Assembly (NCBI GenBank): GCA_963748005.1
Contig: CAVVHH010000002.1
Coordinates: forward strand, 2,728,001 to 2,792,000
Length of the DNA: 64,000 bases
Origin: CAILZL01 sp963748005
Lineage (GTDB): Bacteria > Pseudomonadota > Gammaproteobacteria > Steroidobacterales > Steroidobacteraceae
Reading direction: 5' to 3'
Both the position numbers and the translations under genes were made by a program. The notes below the pieces were generated by a model, which saw only the letters and a list, made by a program, of their open reading frames with translations, ran no database searches and was not told where the DNA came from. Of the stretch, positions 8,717 to 16,801 are shown piece by piece (the first letter of the stretch is position 1; each line of letters starts with the position of its first letter).

Positions 8717-9082
8717 ATGAAAATCCGTTCTCATATGTGGCTGGTCTTGCTGGCATGTCTGTGGTGTATGGGGTTGGGCAGCGCCGTTGCTGACGAGACT
8801 CCCGGCAAGCCGGTAGTGATCGATGTGCGTACGCCCGCGGAGTTCGGCGAGAACCACCTGGTGGGCGCGTCGAACCTGGACTTTACAGCGGCCGATTTTG
8901 CGGAGCAGGCTGGCAAGCTGGACAAGTCGGCAACCTATCGCCTGTATTGCCGCACCGGCAATCGTTCCACGCAGGCGGCCGAGGTGATGAAGAAGCTGGG
9001 TTTCAAAGATGTGCAAAGCGTGGGCAGCTTGAAGGATGCGGCCGGCAAACTGCAGATGCAGTGCGTTGCCGGCAGTTGTTGA
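8717..9082 (+). CDS. Periplasmic single-domain rhodanese (sulfurtransferase)
   Basis: The 121-residue protein has a signal peptide (cleavage near SAVA) and one rhodanese domain starting IDVRTPAEFGENHLVGASN. The active-site loop is CRTGNRS with the catalytic cysteine intact. Size and export match PspE-type periplasmic thiosulfate sulfurtransferases. GAGGTG precedes the ATG. It lies 43 bases after the permease and may be co-transcribed, though no functional link is evident. A palindromic repeat follows the gene. Confidence 0.88.
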   Translation: MKIRSHMWLVLLACLWCMGLGSAVADETPGKPVVIDVRTPAEFGENHLVGASNLDFTAADFAEQAGKLDKSATYRLYCRTGNRSTQAAEVMKKLGFKDVQSVGSLKDAAGKLQMQCVAGSC

Positions 9083-9097
9083 GTTTGCCAGCACCGC

Positions 9098-9245
9098 TAG
9101 GGAAGGTCTGAATAACCTGCTGCGCTCGACATCTTGCGCGCGAGCGGTGCTCGGAATCCTCATTTATTCTCGATAAACTCCGGTTCCTGTGCTCCGGTCG
9201 CGCGCAACCTGTCTTCGCTCGCGACGGTTCTTCAGACCTTCCCTA
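9098..9245. repeat. Long inverted-repeat element (TAGGGAAGGTCTGAAT family)
   Basis: Arms TAGGGAAGGTCTGAATAACC (9098-9117) and 9226-9245 are complementary over 20 bp with one mismatch, and enclose 108 bp with further self-complementary GCGCGCG stretches. The element fills the gap between two convergent genes. It resembles dispersed intergenic palindromes of other gammaproteobacteria. It is not a simple terminator because no T-run follows. Confidence 0.75.
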
Positions 9246-9261
9246 ACCGGCGCTGCGCGGC

Positions 9262-9747
9262 TCAGGGTGCCGCATCCCCCTTTATCTGGCTTTGCTGGTA
9301 GTTCTCCAGGCCAACTATCTTGATCAGGCGCAGCTGTTTCTCCAGATAGTAGGCATGGTCCATCTCGGTGTCGTCCAGCTGCTTCAGCAACATGTCGCGG
9401 GTGACGTAGTCCTGTGCCTGTTCGCAGGCCGCCATGGCCTTTTTCAGTTCGCCGACGACGTGATATTCCAGCTGCAGGTCTGACTGCAGCATTTCCAGTA
9501 CTGTCTTGCCGACGCTCAGCGGCTGACGTTTGCTGAGGTCGGGTGTGCCTTCCAGAAACAGGATGCGCTGGATCAGCGCGCGGGCGTGCTGCCGCTCATG
9601 ATCCGATTCATGCAGACTGACTTTGGCCAGTTGCTGCAGGCCAAAGTCGGCATACATCTCGCCGTGAATCAGGTACTGATCCACGGCGGTGAGTTCGCCA
9701 ATCAGCAGATCGTTCAGGATGCTGATGATGTGTGCGTGGCCTTGCAT
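9262..9747 (-). CDS. Bacterioferritin-like ferritin lacking the heme methionine (FtnA/BfrA type)
   Basis: The 161-residue four-helix ferritin stores iron as a 24-mer in the cytoplasm. Ferroxidase ligands are present: Glu18, Glu51, His54, Glu94 and, after a one-residue shift, Glu128 and His131. The heme-ligating methionine of bacterioferritin (Met52 in E. coli) is replaced by Arg (HERQHARAL). This matches the Pseudomonas FtnA/BfrA subgroup, which also begins MQGH and ends in the GLENYLQSQI-type helix. Such subunits may pair with a Bfr subunit or form heme-free cages. It is convergent with the rhodanese gene. Confidence 0.9.
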   Translation of the reverse strand: MQGHAHIISILNDLLIGELTAVDQYLIHGEMYADFGLQQLAKVSLHESDHERQHARALIQRILFLEGTPDLSKRQPLSVGKTVLEMLQSDLQLEYHVVGELKKAMAACEQAQDYVTRDMLLKQLDDTEMDHAYYLEKQLRLIKIVGLENYQQSQIKGDAAP

Positions 9748-9959
9748 GGACTCTCCGGGTCAAAACGAATCAAGACAGGTGTGCGATGGCCATCATACCT
9801 CGCCGGAGCAGACCGCGGCGCCGGTTGCGAGCCGTCATAAGTGTGCACGAACGCCTGAATTCGAGCCTGCTTGCGGCTGTGCTCCGGCGGATAATGTAAT
9901 CGGCTATGCTTGTTGGCGCGCGTTGCACATGGCTGGTTGCAAGATGACCGGAGGAAGGT

Positions 9960-10406
9960 ATGCCAGACTGGGGTTGGTTGGTGCTGGGGGTGCTGCTGTT
10001 CAGTGCCGAAATGTTCCTGATCGATGCGCAGTTTTATCTGGTGTTTCTGGGCGCAGCAGCGGTTGTGGTCGGATTGCTGGAATGGTCAGGGGTACCACTG
10101 CCGGACGCCGGGCAGTGGCTGCTGTTCGCCGTGCTGTCGTTGCTGGCCATGCAGGGGTTTCGCAGGCGCCTGTACGAAAAATTGCGCAAGCCGCAGGATA
10201 CGGTGCCCGAGGCATTGACGGTCGGCGACCATGTGTTACTGCCCGAGAGTCTGTCACCCGGGCAAACCTGTCGCGTCGAGTATCGCGGTTCCAGCTGGAC
10301 TGCGCGCAATGTTGACCACGCTGCCATCAGTGGCGAGGTTGAAATCATCCATGTCGAGGGCTTGACGCTGCAGGTGCGGTCGCCGCGTTCCCAACACAGG
10401 CACTAG
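9960..10406 (+). CDS. NfeD family membrane protein
   Basis: The 148-residue protein has two or three N-terminal transmembrane segments (about residues 4-25, 28-45 and 52-72). A C-terminal OB-fold domain (about 85-140) carries the VGDHVLLPESLSPGQTCRVE pattern typical of NfeD1b/YbbK proteins. These partner stomatin-like SPFH proteins at the cytoplasmic membrane. The start follows AGGAAGG. The SPFH gene qmcA begins 47 bases later, the usual operon pair. Confidence 0.87.
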   Translation: MPDWGWLVLGVLLFSAEMFLIDAQFYLVFLGAAAVVVGLLEWSGVPLPDAGQWLLFAVLSLLAMQGFRRRLYEKLRKPQDTVPEALTVGDHVLLPESLSPGQTCRVEYRGSSWTARNVDHAAISGEVEIIHVEGLTLQVRSPRSQHRH

Positions 10407-10453
10407 CGCCAGCCGCCCAAAAAGTTCACAAGCAGAAATCGGGAGAACACAAG

Positions 10454-11386
10454 ATGGATATGAAGTTTGTCGCGATTGTGATTGCCGTACTGGTCATCAT
10501 CATTCTGGTCAAGACAGCGGTGGTGGTGCCGCAGCAAAGTGCTTCGGTGGTGGAGACGCTGGGACGCTACAGCCGCACCCTGCAGGCCGGCTTCCACATT
10601 CTGGTGCCGTTCGTTGATCGCGTCGCCTACAAGCACACGCTCAAGGAACAGGCGATGGATATTCCCGAACAGGTCTGCATCACCAAGGACAATGTGCAGG
10701 TGGGCGTGGATGGCGTGTTGTACATGCAGGTGCTCGATGCGCGCATGGCTTCGTACGGCATCACCAATTATCAGTTCGCTATTACGCAGCTGGCGCAAAC
10801 CACGCTGCGCAGCGAGATCGGCAAGATCGACCTGGATCGTACCTTCGAAGAACGCGCCACCATCAACGCACATGTGGTGAGCGAACTCGACAAGGCCTCC
10901 GCGGCCTGGGGCGTGAAGGTGCTGCGCTACGAAATCAAGAACATCAATCCGCCGGCCGACGTGCTGCACGCCATGGAAAAGCAGATGCGCGCCGAACGCG
11001 AAAAGCGCGCCGTGGTGCTGACTTCCGAAGGCGAACGCGACGCCAAGATCAATCAGGCTGAAGGCGAAAAGCAACGCGTCATCAAGGAGTCCGAAGCCAA
11101 CAAGCAGCAGCGGATCAACGAAGCGCAGGGTCAGGCAGAAGCCATTCTCGCCGTGGCCACTGCCACCGCCGAAGGTCTGCGTCGCGTGGGTGAGGCACTG
11201 AGTGGTCGTGGTGGCATGGAGGCCATGCAGCTGCGCGTGGCCGAAGAATACGTGAAGCAGTTCGGTACGCTGGCTTCTGAAGCGCAGAGCACCTTGATCG
11301 TGCCGGCCAATCTGTCCGACATCGCCGGCATGATCAGCATGGCCACCAATGTGATCAAGGCACAGAGCACGACCAAGCAGGCTTGA
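10454..11386 (+). CDS. qmcA: SPFH/stomatin-like membrane protein QmcA
   Basis: The 310-residue protein has one N-terminal transmembrane helix (about 6-24) and a prohibitin/SPFH domain (about 25-190, with VETLGRYSRTLQAGFH). A charged coiled-coil rich in Glu, Ala and Arg follows (about 180-250), then a hydrophobic tail. SPFH proteins oligomerise into large rings or cages in membrane microdomains and often modulate FtsH. The paired nfeD gene upstream supports the assignment. The next gene overlaps its stop codon. Confidence 0.92.
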   Translation: MDMKFVAIVIAVLVIIILVKTAVVVPQQSASVVETLGRYSRTLQAGFHILVPFVDRVAYKHTLKEQAMDIPEQVCITKDNVQVGVDGVLYMQVLDARMASYGITNYQFAITQLAQTTLRSEIGKIDLDRTFEERATINAHVVSELDKASAAWGVKVLRYEIKNINPPADVLHAMEKQMRAEREKRAVVLTSEGERDAKINQAEGEKQRVIKESEANKQQRINEAQGQAEAILAVATATAEGLRRVGEALSGRGGMEAMQLRVAEEYVKQFGTLASEAQSTLIVPANLSDIAGMISMATNVIKAQSTTKQA

Positions 11387-11937
11387 CTGTGAATACGATT
11401 GGAGTCGCCGCGCGCGCCCGCCTGCACTGCCATGCGACGGGCAAGAGCGCATCAGTGCAGGCTATCGACGCCTCTGTGCAGCGGCTGTCTGCCGTTGCGT
11501 TGCAGTTGAGTTATCGCGTGCAGGGCGATATGCATGCATTGCGCGTTCCTGTCGCGCACACTGCGGCGCGGCGTGATGGGCTGTGGCAACACACCTGTGC
11601 CGAATTGTTCATGGCGGCGCCTGATCGCGAGGCCTATTTCGAGTTCAACTTTGCGCCGAGCACCGAGTGGGCGGCTTATGAGTTTTCGGCGTACCGACAG
11701 CAAGGCGTGCGTATGGTCGAATTTGAATCACCCACGATTGTTTGTCGGCAGTGGCCACAGGAACTGTTGTTGCAGGTTGACATGACGGTTCCGGCATTGG
11801 CGCAGAGTGAGCGCTGGCAGCTTGGCTTGAGCATGGTGATTGAAGATGCTCAGGGACAGGTGTCCTACTGGGCGTTGGCGCATGCCGATGAACGTCCTGA
11901 CTTTCACCGGCGCGACAGCTTTGTGCTGGATATCTGA
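11383..11937 (+). CDS. DOMON-like domain protein
   Basis: This protein of about 184 residues has no signal peptide and a beta-sandwich pattern (GLWQHTCAELFMAAPDREA, then YFEFNFAPSTEWAAYEFSAY) matching proteins annotated as DOMON-like in proteobacteria. DOMON folds bind heme or sugars, but no function is established for this subgroup. The reading frame can start at TTG 11383, overlapping the qmcA stop, or at GTG 11389. Either implies translational coupling to qmcA. It is followed closely by the NamZ-like gene. Confidence 0.7.
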   Translation: MTVNTIGVAARARLHCHATGKSASVQAIDASVQRLSAVALQLSYRVQGDMHALRVPVAHTAARRDGLWQHTCAELFMAAPDREAYFEFNFAPSTEWAAYEFSAYRQQGVRMVEFESPTIVCRQWPQELLLQVDMTVPALAQSERWQLGLSMVIEDAQGQVSYWALAHADERPDFHRRDSFVLDI

Positions 11938-11958
11938 TTTTGATCGAGTGACCTTACG

Positions 11959-13170
11959 ATGTTGAAGACCGGTCTGGATGTATTGCTGGAAGATGCGAAC
12001 CTGCGCAGGCCTTTGCAGGGCCGGCGCGTCGCGCTGTTGGCGCATCCGGCATCCGTAACCCGTGATCTCACGCATGCGCTGGATGCGCTGGCAGTATTAC
12101 CTGATATCAAACTGTCAGCGGCATTCGGTCCGCAACATGGCCTGCGCGGCGACAAACAGGACAACATGATGGAGTCGCCGGATTTCAACGATCCCGTGCA
12201 TGGCATTCCGGTGTTCAGCCTGTATGGCGAAGTGCGGCGGCCAACCGCAAAGATGATGGATAGCTTTGATGTGCTGCTGGTGGATCTGCAGGATCTGGGC
12301 TGTCGCATCTACACCTTCATTACCACGCTACTGTACGTGCTCGAAGCAGGCGCCAAGTACAACAAGAGCATATGGATTCTGGATCGTCCCAATCCTGCCG
12401 GTCGCCCGGTGGAAGGCTTCACGCTGCGGTCCGGCTGGGAAAGTTTTGTCGGTGCCGGTCCCATGCCCATGCGTCATGGCCTGACGCTGGGCGAACTGGC
12501 GCAGTGGTTCGTCAGACACTTCAGGCTGGATGTCGATTATCGCGTGATTGAAATGCAGGGCTGGCAGCCCGATGCGGCGCCAGGTTATGGGTGGCCGCTG
12601 GGCGAGCGCACCTGGATCAATCCATCGCCCAATGCGCCGAACCTGTGGATGGCGCGGGCTTACGCCGGCACGGTAATGCTGGAAGGCACTACCTTGAGCG
12701 AAGGCCGTGGCACCACGCGGCCTTTGGAACTGTTCGGCGCGCCGGACATTGATGCCAATCAGATCATCAAGCGCATGTTCGAACTTGCGCCACAGTGGTT
12801 GCAAGGTTGTCGCCTGCGTGCCTGCTGGTTTGAGCCCACTTTTCACAAGCATGTTGGCAAGCTGTGTTCGGGCGTGCAGATTCATGTGGAGGACAATTCG
12901 TACCGGCATGAGCTGTTCAAGCCATGGCGCGTGCAGGCGCTGGCGTTCAAGGCCATTCGCCAGTTGTATCCAGACTATCCGCTGTGGCGCGACTTTCCCT
13001 ACGAATACGTACGCGACAAGCTGGCGATTGATGTCATCAACGGCAGTCCGTTGTTGCGCGAGTGGGTGGATGATTCGCATGCCGAACCGGCAGCACTGGA
13101 AACGCAGGCTGGTATCGATGAGCGGGCCTGGTGCGAAGTGCGCGAACCTGTATTGCTGTATCGTCAATAA
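11959..13170 (+). CDS. DUF1343 protein, NamZ-like exo-beta-N-acetylmuramidase
   Basis: The 403-residue protein spans the whole DUF1343 family. Motifs are GPQHGLRGDKQDNM (about residues 57-70), VDLQDLGCRIYTFITT (about 109-124), ILDRPNPAGRP, and EGTTLSEGRGTT near the middle. Characterised NamZ enzymes release terminal N-acetylmuramic acid from peptidoglycan fragments. The usual Glu of the PEHG motif is Gln here, as in a proteobacterial subgroup, so activity is uncertain. There is no export signal, which suggests a role in cytoplasmic muropeptide recycling. AmpD, another recycling enzyme, is encoded at 44.2 kb. Confidence 0.8.
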   Translation: MLKTGLDVLLEDANLRRPLQGRRVALLAHPASVTRDLTHALDALAVLPDIKLSAAFGPQHGLRGDKQDNMMESPDFNDPVHGIPVFSLYGEVRRPTAKMMDSFDVLLVDLQDLGCRIYTFITTLLYVLEAGAKYNKSIWILDRPNPAGRPVEGFTLRSGWESFVGAGPMPMRHGLTLGELAQWFVRHFRLDVDYRVIEMQGWQPDAAPGYGWPLGERTWINPSPNAPNLWMARAYAGTVMLEGTTLSEGRGTTRPLELFGAPDIDANQIIKRMFELAPQWLQGCRLRACWFEPTFHKHVGKLCSGVQIHVEDNSYRHELFKPWRVQALAFKAIRQLYPDYPLWRDFPYEYVRDKLAIDVINGSPLLREWVDDSHAEPAALETQAGIDERAWCEVREPVLLYRQ

Positions 13171-13205
13171 CAAGAAGGCCCCGGCCATGCAGTTGGCACG
13201 GGGCC
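13165..13205 (-). terminator. Intrinsic terminator after the EF-hand gene
   Basis: On the minus strand a GGCCCCG / CGGGGCC stem (13199-13205 with 13177-13183) is followed by TTCTTGTTATT. It lies 25 bases past the stop of the EF-hand gene and overlaps the end of the convergent DUF1343 gene. Confidence 0.6.
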
Positions 13206-13229
13206 GTATGGCAGTGAGCACATGCGTGT

Positions 13230-13754
13230 TCAGTTGGCTTTCTGGGTTGCTTCGCCGTGCCTGCCTCCCTTGCCCATGCCCTGCATGTTTGCCTTCATTT
13301 CATCCAGGCTCAACTTGCCGTCCTTGTTGGTGTCCATGGCGTCGAAGCGCTCGACCATGCGTGAGCTGACTTCGGTCTTGCTCAGGAAGCCATCGTTGTT
13401 GGTGTCACGTTCCTTGAAGCGTGCTTCGGCATTCGGGCCCTGCATCTGCCCACGATGACCATCCATGTCCATACCGTGTGGTCCCTGACCTTGCATGGCT
13501 TCACGGCCGGTCTTGTATTCGGCAAGGCTCAGCTTGCCATCCTTGTTGGTGTCGAGTTTGTCGAAGGCATCCGCTATGCGCGTGCCGCTGATTTCCGTCT
13601 TGGACAGAAAACTGTCCTTGTTGGTATCACGATTCTTGAAAGCTTCTTCGGCAGCAGGTCTGGCCGGATTTGGTCCGGGACCCTGATTGACTGGGGCTTG
13701 CGCCACCACGGCACAAGTAATCATCAAACCAAGCAGTGTATAGGCAGTCTTCAT
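13230..13754 (-). CDS. Exported EF-hand calcium-binding protein
   Basis: The 174-residue protein has a signal peptide (MKTAYTLLGLMITCAVVAQA) and four canonical EF-hand loops in two pairs: DTNKDSFLSKTE, DTNKDGKLSLAE, DTNNDGFLSKTE and DTNKDGKLSLDE. A Met/Gly/His-rich linker separates the pairs. All loop positions needed for calcium are present. The near-identical loops suggest internal duplication. GGAGA precedes the start at 13754. It is probably periplasmic or secreted; the partner is unknown. Confidence 0.88.
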   Translation of the reverse strand: MKTAYTLLGLMITCAVVAQAPVNQGPGPNPARPAAEEAFKNRDTNKDSFLSKTEISGTRIADAFDKLDTNKDGKLSLAEYKTGREAMQGQGPHGMDMDGHRGQMQGPNAEARFKERDTNNDGFLSKTEVSSRMVERFDAMDTNKDGKLSLDEMKANMQGMGKGGRHGEATQKAN

Positions 13755-13909
13755 GGCAATTCTCCGGTGCAGTGACAGTGAGGCCATTCTCGGCGCACCC
13801 ACTGGAGAGATGGGCAAGCGAACTTGGACTTTGGTGCAGTTTTATCAAGCCGCGTAAAGAACTACGGCAAGTCTGAACGATGGTTCAGTATTGGGTGCAA
13901 CTTGAGCTG

Positions 13910-14269
13910 TTACAGACCCTGGATGATGTCGTCGGGGAACACGCTGTCGGCGGCAGACGCGTCGGGTGAATCGCGGTGCTTGCGCTGCTGGCGCCGTTCG
14001 GACTGTGCATCCTGCGCTTCGGGTTCTTCTACCGACCATTGATTGCGAAAGGCCTGCACGGCTTCGTTATAGACACTGGCATGACGATTGCTCAGCACCA
14101 GTGACGACAGGTCACACACCCGTGCCCGCAGAATCCCAAGATCCTGTGCGGCATCAAACAGACTGGGATACCAGCTCTGCCAGCCGGGCAGCAGCTCATC
14201 CACCTGATCGCGCAGGCTGCGATTGCCCTGCAGTTTGGCTGAGGCAGGTGATTGGGTTGCGGCAGTCAT
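13910..14269 (-). CDS. Hypothetical protein, about 119 residues
   Basis: I recognise no family. The protein has no signal peptide or membrane segment. The middle (WQSWYPSLFDAAQDLGILRARVCDLSSLV) looks helical, and the C-terminus is hydrophilic with SERRQQRKHRD. Two starts are possible, ATG 14269 or GTG 14287, neither with a strong ribosome-binding site. Codon use resembles the neighbours and it is the only long frame here, so it is probably real. It is divergent from the cytochrome c gene. Confidence 0.5.
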   Translation of the reverse strand: MTAATQSPASAKLQGNRSLRDQVDELLPGWQSWYPSLFDAAQDLGILRARVCDLSSLVLSNRHASVYNEAVQAFRNQWSVEEPEAQDAQSERRQQRKHRDSPDASAADSVFPDDIIQGL

Positions 14270-14368
14270 GGCCGGATTTTGCCACACGCATCATGTACGT
14301 GGGGTTGCGGATGCCGGTGTTAGACTTGAGCTTGCATATAGACATTGGTGTGTTGCGGAGTGGTGGCG

Positions 14369-15040
14369 ATGGCAAAACAAACGGGCTGGTGGTGCGGGCT
14401 GGCAGCCTTGGGCTGCATGCTGCTTGTGGTGAATGCCTCCATGGCCGCCAAAGCTCCGGTGGCGGCGCCGGACGTCAATCTGAGCAGCGCGTTAGGCACG
14501 ACCCCCAATGAAACGCGCGGCCAGCGTATTTATGAACAGCAGTGTCAGCAGTGCCACCAGGTTGATGGCACGGGTTCTGCCGTGCAGAAGGTGCCTGCGC
14601 TGGCTGGCCAGCAGTACGAATACCTGGTCAAACAGATTGTCGATTTTCTGGATCTGGAGCGCGCCAGCAGCACCATGCACCAGCAACTGACGCGCAGTGG
14701 CATGAATAACGCGACCAGCATTGCCGACGTGGTGGGCTACGTCGCCAACCTTCCGCGCAATCCGGCGCCGCAACAGGGGCCGGGAACGGCGTTGGCGCAG
14801 GGCAAGTCGATTTACGAGGGTTATTGCGCCAGCTGTCATGGCCGCACTGCCGAGGGCATGGGCGATTTGTGGGTGCCCAATCTGCGCGGCCAGCATTACA
14901 GCTACCTGGTAGACCAGATGCTGCGTATGGCCAGGGTGCAGCGCACCAATATCAGCGAGGATCTGCACCGCATGTTTACGACGTATTCCAGCGAGGAGTT
15001 TCAGGCGGTGGCGGATTACCTGACTCGCTGGAAGCCTTGA
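14369..15040 (+). CDS. Diheme c-type cytochrome (cytochrome c4/c553 type)
   Basis: The 223-residue protein has a signal peptide (cleavage near NASMAA) and two cytochrome c domains, each with a heme-binding motif: CQQCH and CASCH. Each domain has a downstream PALAGQQYEYL / PNLRGQHYSYL segment typical of the c4 family. It would carry electrons in the periplasm between the bc1 complex and terminal oxidases or other acceptors. GGAG lies eight bases before the chosen ATG; the frame opens eight codons earlier. No oxidase gene is adjacent. Confidence 0.88.
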   Translation: MAKQTGWWCGLAALGCMLLVVNASMAAKAPVAAPDVNLSSALGTTPNETRGQRIYEQQCQQCHQVDGTGSAVQKVPALAGQQYEYLVKQIVDFLDLERASSTMHQQLTRSGMNNATSIADVVGYVANLPRNPAPQQGPGTALAQGKSIYEGYCASCHGRTAEGMGDLWVPNLRGQHYSYLVDQMLRMARVQRTNISEDLHRMFTTYSSEEFQAVADYLTRWKP

Positions 15041-15253
15041 CTAGCTGAACAGATTAGCCTGAGCAGCCTGCGTTCATCTCTGTCCAGCCAGACCGCTGCT
15101 GGCCGGACGCATCCCAGGTAGCAGGCGTCACTAGACCCTAATTCGGCCAGCTGTCATGCTTGGCAGCTCAATGGGGTGGAACCTTGTCATTGGCCGGGCA
15201 TCCAAATTGCGGCCGCTGGGCGCCCCATTCAATCTGGTATGTGGAGTGAGATA

Positions 15254-16747
15254 GTGCTGAATTTCAGTTTGCGCAACAGGAAAGCCTGGTGGGGCGTATT
15301 GGGTATGTGTCTGGGTTTGATGAATGCTCCAGCATTCAGCGCCACGTTTTCCACGGTGTTCGCATTTGATCTGCACACGACCGCCGCCGGGGTGGTCGAG
15401 GGTACTGGCAGCAATCGGGGGTTTCTGTTCGGCACCACCTCCGATACCCAGCTCACTTATGGTGGTGCAATTTACAAGGTCTCCGTGGCGGGTGGGGTGC
15501 CGCAAGTCATTTATCAGCTGAAAGATGTCGATGGCTATGCTCCGCAGGCAACACTGTTGGTAGGCACTGATGGCAATCTTTACGGCACCACACATTTCGG
15601 GCCACGGTCCGGTTACTCAACACAAAATGGTACGGGCACTGTTTTCCGGGTTGGACAGGATGGTTCGGGATTCAAGACTCTGCATCAGTTCGGCGACATA
15701 GACGGCCTCCATCCGGTTACCAGTGCCGCCACCAACAGGGACGGTATCTATCCGGATTACGCATTGATCCAAGACGCTGGTTATCTGTATGGCGTGACCC
15801 AGATAGGTGGTTTGTACGGGTCGGGTACCGTATTCCGGGTTCGCAAGTCGGATGGTGTACTGGATGTGCTGCATCATTTTGCGTCAGTTGATGCAGCTGG
15901 TGTGAACAGCAGTGGCGAGGGCGCCAATCCAGCTGCTTCACTGACTCTGGCCAGCGATGGCCGTTTGTACGGCGTGACTTCAGGCGGCGGCACCAACCTA
16001 CTCACCGACCCCACTGGCGCGACTGCCGGCACCGGAACGATCTATTCGTTGAATCCGGATGGTAGCGATTTTCGGACTGTCTACAACTTCAGTGCGCTGG
16101 ACGAATCGGTGACGCTTCCGGTCAACGGCGATGGCGCGCAGCCCAATGGTGTCCTGCTTGAAGTCAGACCGGGGGTATTCATCAGTACCACCAGCGTCGG
16201 GGGAATGCCCACGGATACGACGATGGCAGGGGCCGGCACCATTTTCAGTTTTGATACCATGACCAATACCCTGATTACGCTGTACAACTTTGACAGCAAT
16301 ATCGGTGCGGTGCCCAAGGGCGACCTGGTGTTGCAGGGTGGCCGTGTCTACGGTACGACTTACAGTGGTTCAACCGCAGCCACACCGGTGACCTTCAACG
16401 GCACCCTATTCGGCATTAATATCGACGGTAGCAATTTCAGCGTGGAATACGCCTTGCTGGCCAGTGATGGCATCTTTCCGACGGGTGGTTTGATACTTGC
16501 CAGCAACGGCGATTTGTACGGCACGGTGTCCAAAGGCAACGCCTGTTTCCAGGTGAACGGCGAGGGTTATGGCGCCGTGTTTCGTTACAGCCTGACCACC
16601 AATGCCAGCTCTTCTGGTTATTCAAACTGCACGACCTATGATTCGAGCAGTGGCGGCGGCGGTACGTTCAATCCCGGATTCCTGTGGCTGTTGTCTGCCT
16701 TGGGGCTGGCGCCGCCGGTGCGGCGCCGGGTGCTCGGCTTTCGCTGA
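15254..16747 (+). CDS. GloVer-repeat surface protein with GlyGly-CTERM-like tail
   Basis: The 497-residue exported protein begins at GTG (GGAG seven bases before it) with a signal peptide ending AFSA. The body consists of tandem beta-propeller-like repeats, each with a variant of GNLYGTTxxGG and GTVFRV, known as the GloVer repeat of choice-of-anchor proteins. The C-terminus has a Ser/Gly stretch (SSGGGGTFNPG), a short hydrophobic segment (FLWLLSALGLA) and basic residues. That arrangement matches a GlyGly-CTERM signal processed by rhombosortase. No rhombosortase gene is in the window. Function is unknown; it is likely surface-displayed or secreted. Confidence 0.78.
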   Translation: MLNFSLRNRKAWWGVLGMCLGLMNAPAFSATFSTVFAFDLHTTAAGVVEGTGSNRGFLFGTTSDTQLTYGGAIYKVSVAGGVPQVIYQLKDVDGYAPQATLLVGTDGNLYGTTHFGPRSGYSTQNGTGTVFRVGQDGSGFKTLHQFGDIDGLHPVTSAATNRDGIYPDYALIQDAGYLYGVTQIGGLYGSGTVFRVRKSDGVLDVLHHFASVDAAGVNSSGEGANPAASLTLASDGRLYGVTSGGGTNLLTDPTGATAGTGTIYSLNPDGSDFRTVYNFSALDESVTLPVNGDGAQPNGVLLEVRPGVFISTTSVGGMPTDTTMAGAGTIFSFDTMTNTLITLYNFDSNIGAVPKGDLVLQGGRVYGTTYSGSTAATPVTFNGTLFGINIDGSNFSVEYALLASDGIFPTGGLILASNGDLYGTVSKGNACFQVNGEGYGAVFRYSLTTNASSSGYSNCTTYDSSSGGGGTFNPGFLWLLSALGLAPPVRRRVLGFR

Positions 16748-16753
16748 TAGCGA

Positions 16754-16801
16754 GGGCGGTTCGTGACCGAAGGAAATGGTTCATCCACAAACCGCCCCTA
16801 C
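16754..16801. repeat. Inverted repeat of the GTAGGGGCGG family
   Basis: GGGCGGTT (16754-16761) pairs with AACCGCCC (16790-16797), followed by CTAC. Read on the minus strand the end is GTAGGGGCGGTTT, the same terminus as the elements at 46629 and 55166. The TAG stop codon of the tonB-like gene lies inside this terminus. Confidence 0.65.

Noticed and set aside
10403..11452. Long minus-strand open frame opposite qmcA
   Set aside because: His/Leu-rich translation typical of the antisense of a high-GC gene; the plus strand encodes a clear SPFH protein.
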